Assembly: GCA_024195265.1 (NCBI GenBank)
Contig: JAJLRJ010000003.1
Coordinates: forward strand, 33,365,643-33,429,642
DNA length: 64,000 bases
DNA from: Dendrophyllia cribrosa
Taxonomy: Eukaryota; Cnidaria; Anthozoa; Scleractinia; Dendrophylliidae
Direction of reading: 5' to 3'
The translations under genes and the position numbers were made by a program. Under the pieces are notes generated by a model. The model did not search any database and was not told where the DNA came from. It saw nothing but the letters and a program-made list of their open reading frames with translations. How positions within the stretch are numbered: position 1 is the stretch's first letter; each line of letters starts with the position of its first letter. Shown here piece after piece: positions 48,318-58,806 of the stretch.

Positions 48318-51300
48318 TTAATTCTTATATTGCACGCTTTCCATGAAATGATCAAGCGTGCATTACATGATTTCTATCTATAATAATTAAATACAGAATA
48401 TCTCAATAATAATTATTAAAAATATACTATGGTAAAATGATGTAGATCTACAGTATACAGTAACTGTAAATTTTGCTTTGAAAGAAAAGTACTGTACACT
48501 TACCTCTGAATACTTCTTCTGCAAGAGATATCTCAATCCACTTAAGTTCTTTTCTTTGTATATATTGGGGAAATTCTCTACATTCAAAGGGAAAAAATTA
48601 ATTCAGTAAACAAATTTGAATTTGATTGGAATTTGATGAGTATGCGCAGTGTGTACCATGTTGGTGCATGCTGAACCTAACAATTCAAAGGAAAAGAAGT
48701 GTGTCGTATTTTAGTAAGCATGTCTTTAATTTGTAGCATGTCATTAATTTGTAGGTCACAAGCAAAACATGAGGCAAACTTGAACGAAAACAAAAATGGC
48801 CTAAAATTCAACATACATGTAAAGCAGTTCTGCATCCAGCCCTTTAATTTGATTTTTTAAGTAGGCTATGTCACGGATGGCACATCTTGAAAATTTTTTC
48901 AAGTTCATCATTCTCTTAATCTTCTCCATCCTCAACCATCCTTGTTCGTTTTTGGTTTATTATCAACTCTTTGGTGTTTTTCTATCTTAGTAAACTATTA
49001 ATAATTTTTGTGGCTTTCTTCAATTTAAAGGTGATTTTGCACTTTGCAAAAATTACTTTAAACATTGTGACATAGCTCCTTTATAAGTAATAGGAAATAT
49101 TTATCATGTAAACCAACCTGCTTTTAAATTAAACATTTTCACCATCCTCTCCCCTAGTTTAACTAGAGTCTTGTTTTTCAGCCTGTGATCCTTTGGTTTT
49201 GGTGACAAAGTTTTCCTGAAAAAAAAAATCAGATCATAATAATTATTATTTCTCCTTGATCACAAGTGGTTCAGTTCAGTGCAACCAAGTACAGTCCTAT
49301 AAGACTTATACAGCAGTTGAAATGCTCAGCACAGGATACAGGGGGAATGGGCTGGATGGAGTTTGACTCCAGTTCAAATGGTTACATGTACATGTACACT
49401 ATGTCTATACCACAGAAAGGTAACAGTTAATGAGCAGCTTCTTTTGTAAATTTTGCAATGATCATTTTCCGCACAACTTTGTTTTTACGTTGTTCAGCAG
49501 GATTTTACCACAGTACATCCTCAGAGAACCAGAGGCAGGTGGTCAGGGCATGGATGGAGAGTAGGAAAGGGTAAACATTTAATTGGCAGGAGAAAAGTTA
49601 AAGAAAGTGAACAAATTTGTCTGTTGTGATAACTGGTTGCTATTTTCCAGTTTCTTTTCAGACTTGCCTGATTTTTAACACTAACGCCTTGAGTGTTTAA
49701 TTCAACTCTTGAGTAAAGTGATTTTTTTCCTCATCAGATAAACTATTGTACTGTTGAAAAACTTAAGAGTGGTTGGCTGTTGTCATTTACATATAATTTT
49801 GTAGTACATCAGTGAGTTTGATTGATGTTACAGTGTGATGCCCCCAATAACTTTAATTCATCCTTGTGGTTGTTAATTGATCATTTTCCACCATCCTGGG
49901 CTGTTTTGAATGCATTTCTAGCTACTCCTGCCCCCCCCCTCTCCCCCCCCCCCCCCCCCCCCCCCCCCCCACAAAAAAAAAAGTCACTCCACTGGCCCTG
50001 GGATGCTGTACCTATAGGAGGCTAGGTGTCAATTAGTGGTATCTTCAAGGAAGAAATCATGAATACATGCATGTAGTCTTAGGAAACATTATACATGTAA
50101 TAATTAAACAAATTATTATGATAATGAGCATTTTGAGCATCAACAATAATATTGCACTTACTCAACAACCAACTCCAGCTCATCATCTGTCATTGCACAT
50201 AAGTCATCCAGCATCTTCATGAATAACTTCAAGGATGTTGGGCAGCCTGCAACATAACTAAAAGTACAATGTAAAACATTGATCTTAGTCTAACAGTGCA
50301 GTTCATTACATTCACTATAGGTACACCTTAAGGTGTACAGTGTATGTTAAAAACCCAGCACTACTTCAGTGCCCAAGCATAGCTTTCTCTCCATGCTTCC
50401 ATGCTGCCTAACTCCCCCTCCCCCCTCCAAGGAGGGGGGGGGGGAGGGTACAAGTTTGTTGCCTGAAAAATAAGGTACTTGAATAAATGCCTAAGGGTAA
50501 CGTTTAACGACTGACATTGCCATGCTGGGAAGTTACATCTAAGGACAGATTTCATGGCCTTATTCTGGCTTTGCTCTTTGTTTAATCCCATACATGTAAG
50601 AGCATCATACATGAACATGTACATGTACCTTACCTCTCTGCTAGCTGTAACTTATCCACAATTATCAAAGGCAACAAGATCTGAAAAAATAAAGAAAAAT
50701 TTAAAAAAAGCATCTCATTCATTAAAAAAAAAACAGTGTAATTGGGACCTCACAAGAATAGACCAAACTTTTTGGGGTGGTACATGTACTATTAATACCA
50801 ACTGTATAACAGTGGAATAAAGTCAAATAATTTATTGCCCCACCCACTTGCACTATACCATGTACAATCATGTGGCTAGGTGTACTGTTAATTCAGGAAT
50901 TTTGTTTATGTTCAATGCCCTGACACAGTTTAGCCGACATGGAATATTATATGATTGTCATTCAGATGGACTTGCAAAGGAAAATTGTCCATGGTAATGT
51001 TGAAAAAAGGACTTTGACATGGTTTTTGTTTTTTCTTGGAAGCTTTTCCTTGATTCCTGTCAAAAATAGAATGAAATATAACACAGTAACAAATTAAACA
51101 ATTTTCCTGAAGGCTCTTGTAATTGTACATGTATGTCAGATTTCTGCAAAATTTCTCAGGAATTTAGCTGTACTCATGAAGATTAATGCGCAGAATGCTC
51201 AGTAATGCCCAATTTAGGATTCATTCCAGTTTGGTGGCTTTGTTTTCTTAAACTTTGATCAGCCAACTTCTTCCATTTACCCACCCACTCCCCTTCCCCT

Positions 51301-53951
51301 CTCCCTTGCCATAAATTTATAAGGAACTCTTCTTTCAATCCTTTAAATTACATTGTACTGTAGGTCACATTTTAAGATTCTTTTGATGCCATATTGCTAA
51401 TTTTTATTTGTCACTTAAAATTATCTCATGCATGCCATATTGCACATACATGTACACATGTACTGTACATTGTGTATTAGACACAAATCATGTGACTGTA
51501 GGCATGAAACCCAAACTACCTTTAAATTAAACAATATTTTTTTAACTTAATTATCACCTCAGTTGCATCAAAGTGTTTTTGAAGTTTTAACTTGAATGCA
51601 ATGGTGGCTGCCTATCACAAGAAAAATGCATGATTAGAATAGGTAGTGAAGTGATTAGAAAACACACCAATCTGTATTCAGGTGTATAATTGTCGTACAT
51701 GTAACCCTTTCCATCCCAGAGTCAATTATGGAGACATGTACATGTAGTGTGGTTCTAACCTTTGAGTCGGTGGACGAAATCCTATGGTGTGACCAATCAA
51801 ATCAAACGTCTTCAGCAGTACTTTTGCATGGTACCATTAATTCGTTCTAACTTTTGAGTCTGTGTTGAAGAATTCCTTTGGTGTGACCATTCAACAAATG
51901 AAACCTCTTTGGCAGTACATTTGCATGGTACCATTTGTTTTTCAATATTAATTTTTACAAAATGAAATTTGGGATTTTTATTGAATTTTGATTTTTGGCA
52001 CTCATGGGGTATTTGCAATGCTACATGTAACTTAATCCTATACTACTGTAAGTTCCTCAATCTGGTACAACAGTACAGCCACACAGTTTCTTTTATCTAC
52101 ATTGTAACAATTTCCTGCATGTATATGTTGTAGTTCATTTTTATCCTTGGTTCAAATTTTATTTTCCTTTGTTTAAAACTCATTATCATACATTACCATA
52201 GCCAAAAACAAAGGAAAATAAAATTTGCACCAAGGATAAAAATGAACTACAACATATACATTACCACTAGTCTGATATTAATGATACAGTAAACTCTCTG
52301 AAGACAGACACCTCTCTTAGACAGACATCAACACAATGCAATTATTATTATTGGCTGGATCTGACCAAATTTCACTTGTTTGTCTGTAATGAATGTTCCT
52401 CTACAAGGCAGATACATGTACCCCTCTAATGCAGACAGCTTTATATATAGCTGGCCATGAAGGTGTCTGCTTAGACAGAGTTCACACAGTATTCCAGTTA
52501 TTTTGGGAAAGGTGATATTTTAACTTACCTCTTTATATTTCCTCTTGGAATGCATTAAAAACTGAATATGTTTAGTCAAGAAACCATTCTCCCCTGAATC
52601 AAGTTGAAATGTCCTTTTTAATGGTTCAAAAACCAAGAATGTGGAAGAAACCACAACATCCAGAGCCATGTCCTTGTGATTATCAGTTGGCAAATAACCT
52701 AACAACTGCACTTCTTCCATACTTCTTCCTTCAGTCTTGGATTTAAGCCAAGCTTCAAACTCAACAAGAGTCAGATAAGCAAGTGACTTTTTGCCAGTTT
52801 GAATATCAAAGTCAGCAAATTTGACAACAAAGAGAACAAAATCAAAGCAATTCTTGCTGGCTTCAAAAGCTCGCAAAAGCAGCGATTTAAGTTCTGTAGT
52901 CATATCTGAAAAATAAAGTGACTCAAGTTCATCCAGCCATTCCCTTTCTGATACAAGATAAAGAGATGTCTTCTGATAACTTGTTTTTTGGTCCTGTGAT
53001 GGATTTCCTACCCCAGCATCGGAATCAGAGGAATATGTTGAAGATGTTTCTTCACAAAACAGATCTTTGTTACCAGTAACACCAAGATAAAAGTTCTTCT
53101 CTAACAAATATGTCTCGTTATTAGATGGCTCAATGTCACCATTTTGAATAGTTGTGTTGTTATCCAGTGCATGATCATGATTTACAATGTCATTATCCCA
53201 GTCTTCTTCACCAACCATGAATGTAACACTTGAACAAAATAAAGGCTCCTCTTGCTGTATCAGTCCACCTATATCAGACAACAAAAACACATTAATAAGG
53301 TGGCCGCTAACAAGAAAAAAATTGTATAGTATGAAAATGTCAGTTAAAGCTGTCATATTTCCTATCTTGCTCGCTTCACAAATAACTTGTCGCCTGTTTA
53401 TAAAGAAAAGAAAAATGAATTCTTTGTTCTGAAAAAAAAAAACTCACACTCCTACTATCCATGCTCACAGTTAATACTGAACTGAACAGCGTTTCAAACG
53501 TCCAAGTATTCTGCTTTATTCTGTTCTACTTTTATTTTTTCAGAACAAATGGGATGATTTCAGAATACATGACCAACACCGACAGTATTTTGAATCCAAT
53601 GGAATGAAATATTAAAGTGGTCGGGCATTTTGAAATTTTGCAGAATGCATTTTTTTGTTGCTGTTTGTGTGTGGTATTATAAAACTTCTAGTTACTTGTT
53701 TGTTAAACTAACAGCGTAATATCACATTAAAGAAATCGTGAAGAAATGTTTTCTTTCAATTGATTAACTGTTGATCAAGAATTTCTCCACTCACCCTGCG
53801 CATCTTTCACTTGTATCATGCGTTCGCCATGATCGTGACACGCCGAGTTTTCGCCAGAAAAAATCTCTTGATTTCCTTCATTGTATCCAAACAGTAGTGC
53901 ATGTAGCACTTCCTTAAGATAACAGTATACAAACTGAACAGCGACGATCAT
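29519..53951 (-). CDS. EXD3: EXD3 / MUT-7-like 3'-5' exonuclease
   Basis: Twenty exons (high-low): 53951-53795, 53268-52529, 51611-51558, 50680-50634, 50257-50162, 49215-49118, 48577-48504, 48203-48165, 47171-47020, 44654-44459, 43680-43613, 42728-42592, 42067-41958, 41396-41198, 40269-40140, 35131-35098, 33974-33816, 32676-32623, 31523-31395 and 29821-29519. They sum to 2,976 bp with every phase matching: 991 codons plus stop. An N-terminal helical region is followed by a DEDDy exonuclease: motif I GFDTEW (D559, E561), motif II GYGVDSD (620-626), motif III Y721...D725 in YAALDAY. A Mut7-C domain follows (about 795 on: KMLQGLGQHLR, RIILTSGMPYEK), ending with a zinc ribbon (CQACNGND, CSTCGKVFW). 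The family trims RNA 3' ends; worm MUT-7 acts in small-RNA silencing. Introns are loaded with repeats, including a 4.4-kb retroelement. Confidence 0.92.
29867..30893. mobile_element. Nested repeat in EXD3 intron 19
   Basis: The outer ends read TAAACTTGTATTAAGCGGACA and, inverted, GCCCGCTTAATACAGGTTTGA. Between about 30188 and 30833 sits a second unit bounded by AGGTGATTCC and GGAATCACCT. That unit contains two relatives of GAGCA(T/C)GGTGACCTAT about 380 bases apart. It looks like an insertion inside an older repeat. Confidence 0.65.
32979..33155. mobile_element. TTAA-flanked MITE (family 2)
   Basis: TTAA lies at 32975-32978 and 33156-33159. The body holds AGAGTCAATTATGGAGACA, ACCTATGGTGTGACCATTCA and GCAGTACTTTTG(T/C)ATGGTACC. 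Relatives sit at 45184-45392 (opposite orientation) and 51706-52022. Confidence 0.7.
33399..33790. repeat. Host repeat split by a 204-bp MITE
   Basis: Left part 33399-33410 (ACAGTCGAACCTCC) continues after the MITE as TGTGGACACC and ends at GTTCGACTGTAG (33779-33790). A related copy lies just upstream at 33166-33355. The MITE landed on TTAA between CC and TGTGG. Confidence 0.75.
33415..33618. mobile_element. 204-bp TTAA MITE, copy 1
   Basis: Ends CCCTTTAAG and CTTAAAGGG (CTTAAAGGGTTAA with the site), flanked by TTAA at 33411-33414 and 33619-33622. Same length as the copy at 47935-48138 but in the opposite orientation. PiggyBac-like by target site and CCC ends. Confidence 0.88.
34039..34203. 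mobile_element. Small MITE in EXD3 intron 16
   Basis: Ends ATACCTAATTCAATAAAGG and TTGCTTTGG with the exact complement at 34170-34202. The centre carries repeated TTGGGCATT motifs. About 165 bp. Confidence 0.85.
34205..34496. mobile_element. MITE with TATA duplication, abutting its neighbour
   Basis: Arms of about 58 bases (CAGTCCTTTGATTAAACG, CTACGCGACCAGACCGA) are inverted at the right end. TATA flanks both sides (34201-34204 and 34497-34500). The left TATA belongs to the end of the preceding MITE. Confidence 0.85.
34691..34744. repeat. 54-base GC-rich near-perfect palindrome
   Basis: CCGCCGGAGCC(C/T)GAGCAC and AGGACC are mirrored around AGCT. Weaker inverted matches (AGCCGCTTC/GCCCGCTTT) extend outside, so it is probably the core of a fold-back MITE. 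Confidence 0.85.
35408..37083 (+). pseudogene. Gag-like and reverse transcriptase remnants
   Basis: From ATG 35408 a coiled-coil-like N-terminus (LKDELRSGLSSLKREL) runs about 90 codons before shifting frame. A zinc knuckle CFSCGAFGYYRNQC at 35775-35816 has Tyr in place of the usual His. RT motifs follow in scattered frames: VLPFGLSTAP, then VVFLDDG at 36558-36578 (the catalytic DD pair). Further stretches to about 37083 resemble the RT/RNase H connection. Several stops and shifts show it is dead. Confidence 0.75.
37776..37965. repeat. Degenerate GCCTCGGTGGCCATGTG repeat
   Basis: Five or more copies of GCCTCGGTGGCCATGTGTTT-like units at irregular spacing, within the retroelement between RT and recombinase. 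It creates LGGHV-type codons in one frame but is probably non-coding. Confidence 0.75.
38087..39081 (+). pseudogene. Tyrosine recombinase of the DIRS-like element
   Basis: From ATG 38087 a DIRS-type recombinase reads well: an N-terminal SAM-like part, then TGFLRSDEMSNL with the first catalytic Arg. A TAA at 38663-38665 interrupts it where a GAA codon would fit the family. Downstream sequence stays coding-like, then shifts frame just before the H-x-x-R motif at about 38920. That motif reads HSFG, so the second Arg is lost. A Tyr in DGYIEDS follows. Three separate lesions make this inactive. Confidence 0.8.
40767..40972. repeat. Dispersed repeat with TAGCCTGCGAGCAAGCTCT start
   Basis: Starts TAGCCTGCGAGCAAGCTCT and ends GTGTAGGCTA, a weak inverted pair. 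GC-rich, non-coding, in EXD3 intron 14. Confidence 0.55.
41526..41828. mobile_element. MITE in EXD3 intron 13
   Basis: Ends CACTGTAAATTCAAAAG-AGCTGTTT and the near complement at 41800-41828. The body repeats (A/C)AGCCC and CAGCCCC motifs on both strands. About 303 bp. Confidence 0.85.
42897..43078. repeat. AGTCGAA-type repeat
   Basis: Begins ACAGTCGAAAGTCC and ends GAGGTTTGACTGTAT. Inner GAGGTGTCC and GTCCGTATTATGGAGGTG-like motifs match 33399-33790. Confidence 0.7.
44678..45083. repeat. AGTCAAA-type repeat with nested MITE
   Basis: Outer ends ACAGTCAAAGCACTCTGAGC and GAGCTTCGACTGT. At 44789-45062 a second element is inserted, with ends GGCTGGTTTTCA and TGAAAACCAGCC. Its body is rich in inverted GACTCCGACTCCG motifs, and it can fold almost entirely on itself. 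Confidence 0.75.
45184..45392. repeat. TTAA-family-2 MITE, diverged
   Basis: TTAACTCCCAAGAGTG start; the body holds ATGGTCACACCATAGGATTTC and CTCCATAATTGACTCT, the complement of motifs in 32979-33155. The right TTAA has decayed. Confidence 0.65.
46260..46570 (-). mobile_element. tRNA-derived SINE
   Basis: On the minus strand a Pol III A box (TGGTGTAGTGG, plus about 46550-46560) lies about 40 bases before a B box (GGTTCGAGGCC, plus 46502-46512). A non-tRNA tail of about 230 bases follows, with TGTATAAATGGGTACCGAC in it. The cloverleaf is not complete, so this is not a tRNA gene. The 3' limit is approximate. It lies in EXD3 intron 9. Confidence 0.8.
47935..48138. mobile_element. 204-bp TTAA MITE, copy 2
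   Basis: Flanked by TTAA at 47931-47934 and 48139-48142. The ends CCCTTTAAG and CTTAAAGGG and the whole body match 33415-33618 in reverse, with a few percent difference by eye. It lies 26 bp from EXD3 exon 8. Confidence 0.88.
48290..48317. repeat. AAT microsatellite
   Basis: About nine AAT/ATA triplets in EXD3 intron 7. Confidence 0.9.
49931..49970. repeat. C-run
   Basis: About 40 C with two T, followed by an A-run. Shorter G/C runs occur at 4372-4388, 50411-50452 and 63919-63934. Confidence 0.9.
51706..52022. repeat. TTAA-family-2 MITE with internal duplication
   Basis: Begins AACCCTTTCCATCCCAGAGTC. The block from CCTATGGTGTGACCA to GCATGGTACCATT appears twice in tandem, which makes this copy longer than 32979-33155. 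Confidence 0.7.
52121..52260. mobile_element. Fold-back MITE, about 48-base arms
   Basis: GTATATGTTGTAGTTCATTT and TTATTTTCCTTTG are inverted at 52213-52260 with almost no change. A distant relative with TGTTGTGGTTTA ends is at 56039-56174. Confidence 0.88.
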
Positions 53952-54146
53952 TACTGCATGTACACCTCTATGATGGTTCTCTAATGAAGAAAATATAAAA
54001 GATCAACTTGGAATCGCGTCACGCACTTAAGCTGTTTTCCGACAGGCGTTCCTTGTTCTCGATTCAGTCCTACTCAATCAGCGAGGCGACACTCCAAGTC
54101 AACTTACATGACTTGTAAAATGATTCCTTTTCGTGAAGAAGGCGCC
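53952..54146. promoter_or_regulatory. Divergent promoter of EXD3 and TXNL4B
   Basis: The two start codons (EXD3 53951 minus, TXNL4B 54147 plus) are 195 bp apart and point away from each other. No TATA box is obvious. A shared bidirectional promoter is inferred from spacing. The start at 54108, upstream of and in frame with 54147, is a less likely alternative. Confidence 0.7.
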
Positions 54147-57055
54147 ATGAGTTATGTTCTGAACAAACTGAACACGAAGAAAGATGTTGATAATGCAATC
54201 AAGACTTGTGAAGACAAGGTTCTTGTGCTGAGATTCGGGCGAGAGACTGACATAGTTTGTCAGCAGCTGGATGATATAGTAAGGAAATGTTATTCCCTCA
54301 GTATCCTTGAATTGGCACTATGCATAAGCTTAAAAGCTTAATGACAGCCACGTTTGTTGCTTTCTGATTGAATTTTAGCGTTATTTTCTGCCATTTAAAC
54401 TTGAGCTTATTAATCCCTGTACGGGGGTGGGGAGGGGTTACTCTCTACATTTTTGGGTTGTGGTGTGTCGCTGGGACTCTGAAAGTGACCCTTACTTTAT
54501 ACCAAACCACATTCAACTGCATTTTGCAATCCTATTCAATTCTTTCATGAACTTCATGTTAGCATTTTATTCCCCCAAAAGTATTTTTATTGTTTTTATT
54601 GTATTTTTCTACTCTTACCATATATATTTTCATGTTTGCGCTTTTTATTCATCATTTGTCAGAGATTGCAGACTGGCAATCAAAAGCTTGTATATTATTA
54701 TTATTATTGATGTTGTAACAACATGCTGTTGACAACACAGTGAAACCTGATTGTGATATGATTCTAAAAATAGCAAGTGTGGGATAGGGTAGGGATTTTC
54801 GGTGTTTAGTCTAGTATAGGGTTGCATAATCAGGTGAACATGGTCTGGTATAGGGTAAGGGTTTCAGAGTACCAGCGGCACACCAGTACCCAAAAATATA
54901 TAGAAAACCATACCCTACACAGCAACACATACCCTTATGGCTTATATACAGAGTCCCCACCCTGGCTTCAGTTTTCACTGTCAACTTCAAGATGAAAGTG
55001 CCACTAACATTTTTTCTAGATTCAAATTGTAAATGAAGTACAGTCAACTCCCACTAATGGACACTGTTGAGAGACTCCATGAAAAACAGGAGTTGTATTT
55101 TCAGTAAATATTATTCAGTGGGATTTCAACTCCTTTCCATGATAACAGCATGTCTGTTACGTGTATGGTGATGTGTCTGCAAGTTAGAATAGTCCCTCAT
55201 TTCTCATAAACCTCCTTCCTAGTGAAGACACAAAAAGGCAGAGTGAGAGAGAAAATAAGGGACTAGAGGCTGAGTAAGGGAGAGCTTTTGACCTTTCATG
55301 GCCAAGTGATTTTGAGGTGTCATTTTCTTATACACGTATATAATATTTTAATTTTGGCGGCGGTCAGCTTGACAATGGCACCCAGAGGTGTGTGAGAAAC
55401 GTATATAATATTTTAATTTTGGCGGTGTAAGAGAAATGTATGATTAAAATGCTCTGGTTTAGTCTGTATAGTCCTCATTTCCTTTCTGCAGTGTTAGAAA
55501 GTTAACTTAGTTTTTAGAGCAAATTGGCCATTGCACGAGCACCAATTTCCAACCCCAAAACAGTATATTTTAACAAGAATTCTAAACTCAAATGTTTGAC
55601 TAAAATTTACAAATTAATTTCAATGTGATTTTATAATGCCTTATTTTACCTTGACAACATAGCTGGCCAAGACGTCTCATGATGTTTCTCGCATGGCTGA
55701 CATATACATTGTGGATGTCGACACAGTCTCGGTCTATACACGTTACTTTGACATCTCTCTGATACCGGCTACTGTGTTTTTCTTTAATGGACAGCACATG
55801 AAAGTCGACTATGGGTAAGGCAGTAAGATTCATATTGCTACTCATTTCTGGTTTATACATCAAAATATTATTCCTTTGAATCATTGCAAAAGTGTCATAG
55901 AGACAGTGCTTTGGAGTAAATAGAATACTCTATTCTAGACTGTAGGCATATAATTAGTCAAGTCAGAAAAGTGCTATCTAGAACTGATTACTGAGGTCCA
56001 ACATATGTTAATATTGATGTGAAGAGGGATACAGTGTATGTTGTGGTTTAGTCAAACCAGTTTTGATTTTGATTTTTCTTTGTCTCGGATTATGGTAATG
56101 AATCTGAAACAAAGGAAAATAAATATCAAACTTGTTTGAAAATTTTAAACCAAAATAAAATTTAAACCACAACAGATACATGTACTTAGAGTATAAGACT
56201 GAGGGTGGATGTGGGAAATTATGAATTTTATGAGTGGAATATGGATTGAAACATTCTTGTCTCCAGAGCCGCATTGCTCAGCCTTCTGCGGCTAAGAGGG
56301 CCATGTGTCTCTGGGGATGGAAATGATTACACAATGTAGTTCCATTTCCTTTCTCTTCCTGATTTTTTAAGGAAGATGGAAGAGAAATCAGCTAGCAGGG
56401 TAGTAGGTTGAATGAGGGAAAGTATTGAAATCTATGTCAGGAAGCAAAATCTAAAACAATGTCATGTGCCAGTACCTTTTAGCCATGCCAAAGCAGGGTC
56501 AAAACTGCGAGGAGGATTCTGACTGACATGGGATAGTGAGATGGCAAGAAGGTTTCCAGTGGTGGGTCTGGGGCAGGTGCCTGTCTCAGTACCCCTTATC
56601 TTATCCCCTGTTCTATCCCCCACAGTCCCACACACACACCGCCATGGAGTCTGGTTCCGTCACTGGTTTCTGAAGTTTGTTGACTCAAAACATGTCAGAA
56701 ATTAAATTATACCAGAAATATTTGGCTAACAATTTGCCATACAAACACTGTATTTTGCTGCACTATGCCCTACTTTTAAAGTGGAAACCATGGCCATGAA
56801 GCACCATGAAGCATTCTATAGAAAATGCCTTTTTCTACAAATTATTTTTTAAGGCTAAGTTTCTACATTTTTCTTTTTTTCTTTATCAGCACACCTGACC
56901 ACACCAAGTTTATTGGAAGCTTCAAAACCAAACAGGATTTCATTGATCTTGTGGAGGTGATCCTAAGAGGAGCATTGAGAGGGAAGCTGATAGTGACGAG
57001 CCCTATAGATCCACAGAACATTCCCAAATACAACCTCTTATACAAAGATATTTAA
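54147..57055 (+). CDS. TXNL4B: TXNL4B / Dim2-like thioredoxin-fold splicing factor
   Basis: Exons 54147-54278, 55663-55814 and 56890-57055 (donors GTAAGG, acceptors ACATAG and TATCAG) give 450 bp, 149 codons plus stop, the same length as the human protein as I recall it. The family is related to the U5 snRNP protein Dim1/TXNL4A and acts in pre-mRNA splicing in the nucleus. Seen: [11 protein letters not shown] (first strand), [34 protein letters not shown] and [19 protein letters not shown], then a C-terminal [18 protein letters not shown] that separates TXNL4B from TXNL4A. As in the Dim1 family there is no CxxC redox pair. An in-frame upstream ATG at 54108 would add 13 residues, but the paralogue-like MSYVLN start is preferred. 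Confidence 0.95.
54400..54980. repeat. Inverted repeat in TXNL4B intron 1
   Basis: A stretch at about 54425-54510 (ATTTTTGGGTTGTGGTGTGT, GCTGGGACTCTGAAA) is repeated inverted and diverged at about 54833-54915. Non-coding. Confidence 0.65.
55335..55430. repeat. Direct repeat, 64-bp spacing
   Basis: ACGTATATAATATTTTAATT plus TTGGCGG occurs at about 55335 and again at about 55399, in TXNL4B intron 1. Confidence 0.85.
56039..56174. mobile_element. Fold-back MITE in TXNL4B intron 2
   Basis: TGTTGTGGTTTA and ACAAAGGAAAATAAA pair with inverted relatives within 136 bp. Related to 52121-52260. Confidence 0.7.
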
Positions 57056-57676
57056 GAGATGAAGTTAAGTCAAGTTACAAGGCTCCTAACATGCCCATTG
57101 TCTGCATTTGCTGCAGAGTTTGTGTAACATTGATCCATAGACTTGCGGAAAGTCTAGGCTAAAAAATTCCTAAAAATTTTACCACTGCTGGAGACTGCAA
57201 CTCGAGGGGGTGAAAAAATTATTTTGTCTTGGCGGTGTCCGGTGCTTTTGTATGGTGGGAAGCCACTTGTGATCAATGCGCTCACATTGTCCCGCATTTG
57301 GTACATTGCCTCCCTCGTACAAATGCCCTCCTGGGTTCTTGCTGAGCTCAAAACCCTAATAATTTCTTTCTTTTGGCGGGACAAGCGCGACTTAGTCGCC
57401 CTTAATGTATTGGTGCACCCTAAAGAATCGGGTGGTTTTGGTATGGTGTCCATCCAGTTCATCATTCCATTGTGCGCACCCCCACCACCAGGCTCAGGAA
57501 CTCAAAAAAAGCCTAGGCAAAATAGGGATATGGTGAAAGAAGAACTAGAAAACCTTCTTCCATACAAAATGAAAGGGTCTATTTTGAGATCAAAAGCTAG
57601 ATGGTATAAAGAAGGCGAAAAGAACTCTAAGTATTTTGGTCAGCTAGAAAATAGACACTTCAAAAAGAAGACAATA

Positions 57677-57828
57677 GGTGGTTTCCACGTTACGTCACGG
57701 CGGCCATGTTGGTGCACACCTACAAAAGAATTTTAATGAACTTCTTTCGTTATGTGCACCAACATGGCCACCATGACCTTTGTCATTTGAGTCCCACAGG
57801 ACTGAAGGTCAAGTGAGTGAAAACCATC
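57677..57828. mobile_element. TA-flanked MITE inside the LINE
   Basis: Ends G(G/A)TGGTTTTCA-like and inner CGGCCATGTTGGTGCAC, inverted at the right. TA flanks both sides (57675-57676, 57829-57830). Taking out the element and one TA leaves the LINE frame open across the site. Same family as 60399-60528. Confidence 0.85.
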
Positions 57829-58493
57829 TATAGGACAGCTTACAAAATCGCACGGCTCAAAACTATCGACGGACAAAGATATTCTGAAAGAATGTGTCAC
57901 CTTTTATGAAGATGTGTACACAATAAAAGTTGTAAACAATACTGAAAGTGATGAAAAGTCTTTTTCACTAGAAAATGCAACTAAGCTTGATGAAGCGTGC
58001 AAGCCGCTCTCTTGTGAAGGCCTGTTAACAGCCGATGAATGTTTCAGTGCACTAAAATCAATAGAGTCAAACAAATCACCAGGATCAGATGGTTTTACAG
58101 TGGAGTTTTATAAAACTATAAACGTTTTGGGACGACATATCTTTCCTATAGAGTGTTTTCACTGACGTCATATCAAAATTCAGAAGCAGTTTTCGGTTCT
58201 AAAATGTTTATGGAATTGTAGAGAGTTTAAAACTACACATTTGGGCCAAATTTTGAAGCGGAAGAGCATTTTATTCAAGAGTTATAGGCGATTGAGTATA
58301 TAGACATTTTTAGTAAGAAATGTATGGAGCGGGCCATCTTGGTGTTCCACTTAGGGACACCAACACGGCGGCCAAAAATTTAAAAACTTTAAAGTCTTGA
58401 TAACACCGAAAATCTCAAAACAAAATATTGGGATATACTTCATGGTGGGTTTTAATTTATGCACATCAAAGAATCCGGCACTTATTTAGGGCT

Positions 58494-58589
58494 AAAAACT
58501 CATTTTAAAATGGTTAGCTTTTATTTACGGTTTGGATATCACTACCCATAACAGTAAATAAAAGCTAACCATTTTAAAATGAGTTTTTA
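58494..58589. repeat. Palindrome, about 36-base arms
   Basis: AAAAACTCATTTTAAAATGG and TTAGCTTTTATTTAC are perfectly inverted at 58554-58588, around about 24 bases. Confidence 0.9.
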
Positions 58590-58654
58590 GGATCCCTATG
58601 TGGTAGGATCCCTATATGGTGTGTTAGCATGAAGTATATACCAAAATATTGTAT

Positions 58655-58806
58655 TCACTATAGGGAAGATATCAATGACGTCACCAATTGTTATTAATGT
58701 GCCAACCAGAACCTTATTGGCTGCCGAAACAAAGGGTTCTTTTGTTCCAGTGGTTGGCACATTTGAATAACAAAAATAATGTTTGTAAACAGATATCATC
58801 CCTATA
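58655..58806. mobile_element. Small MITE nested in the 925-bp element
   Basis: CTATAGGGAAGATATC and TTATTAATGTGCCAACCA are matched inverted at the right end (TATCATCCCTATAAG) with some mismatches. About 150 bp. Confidence 0.75.
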
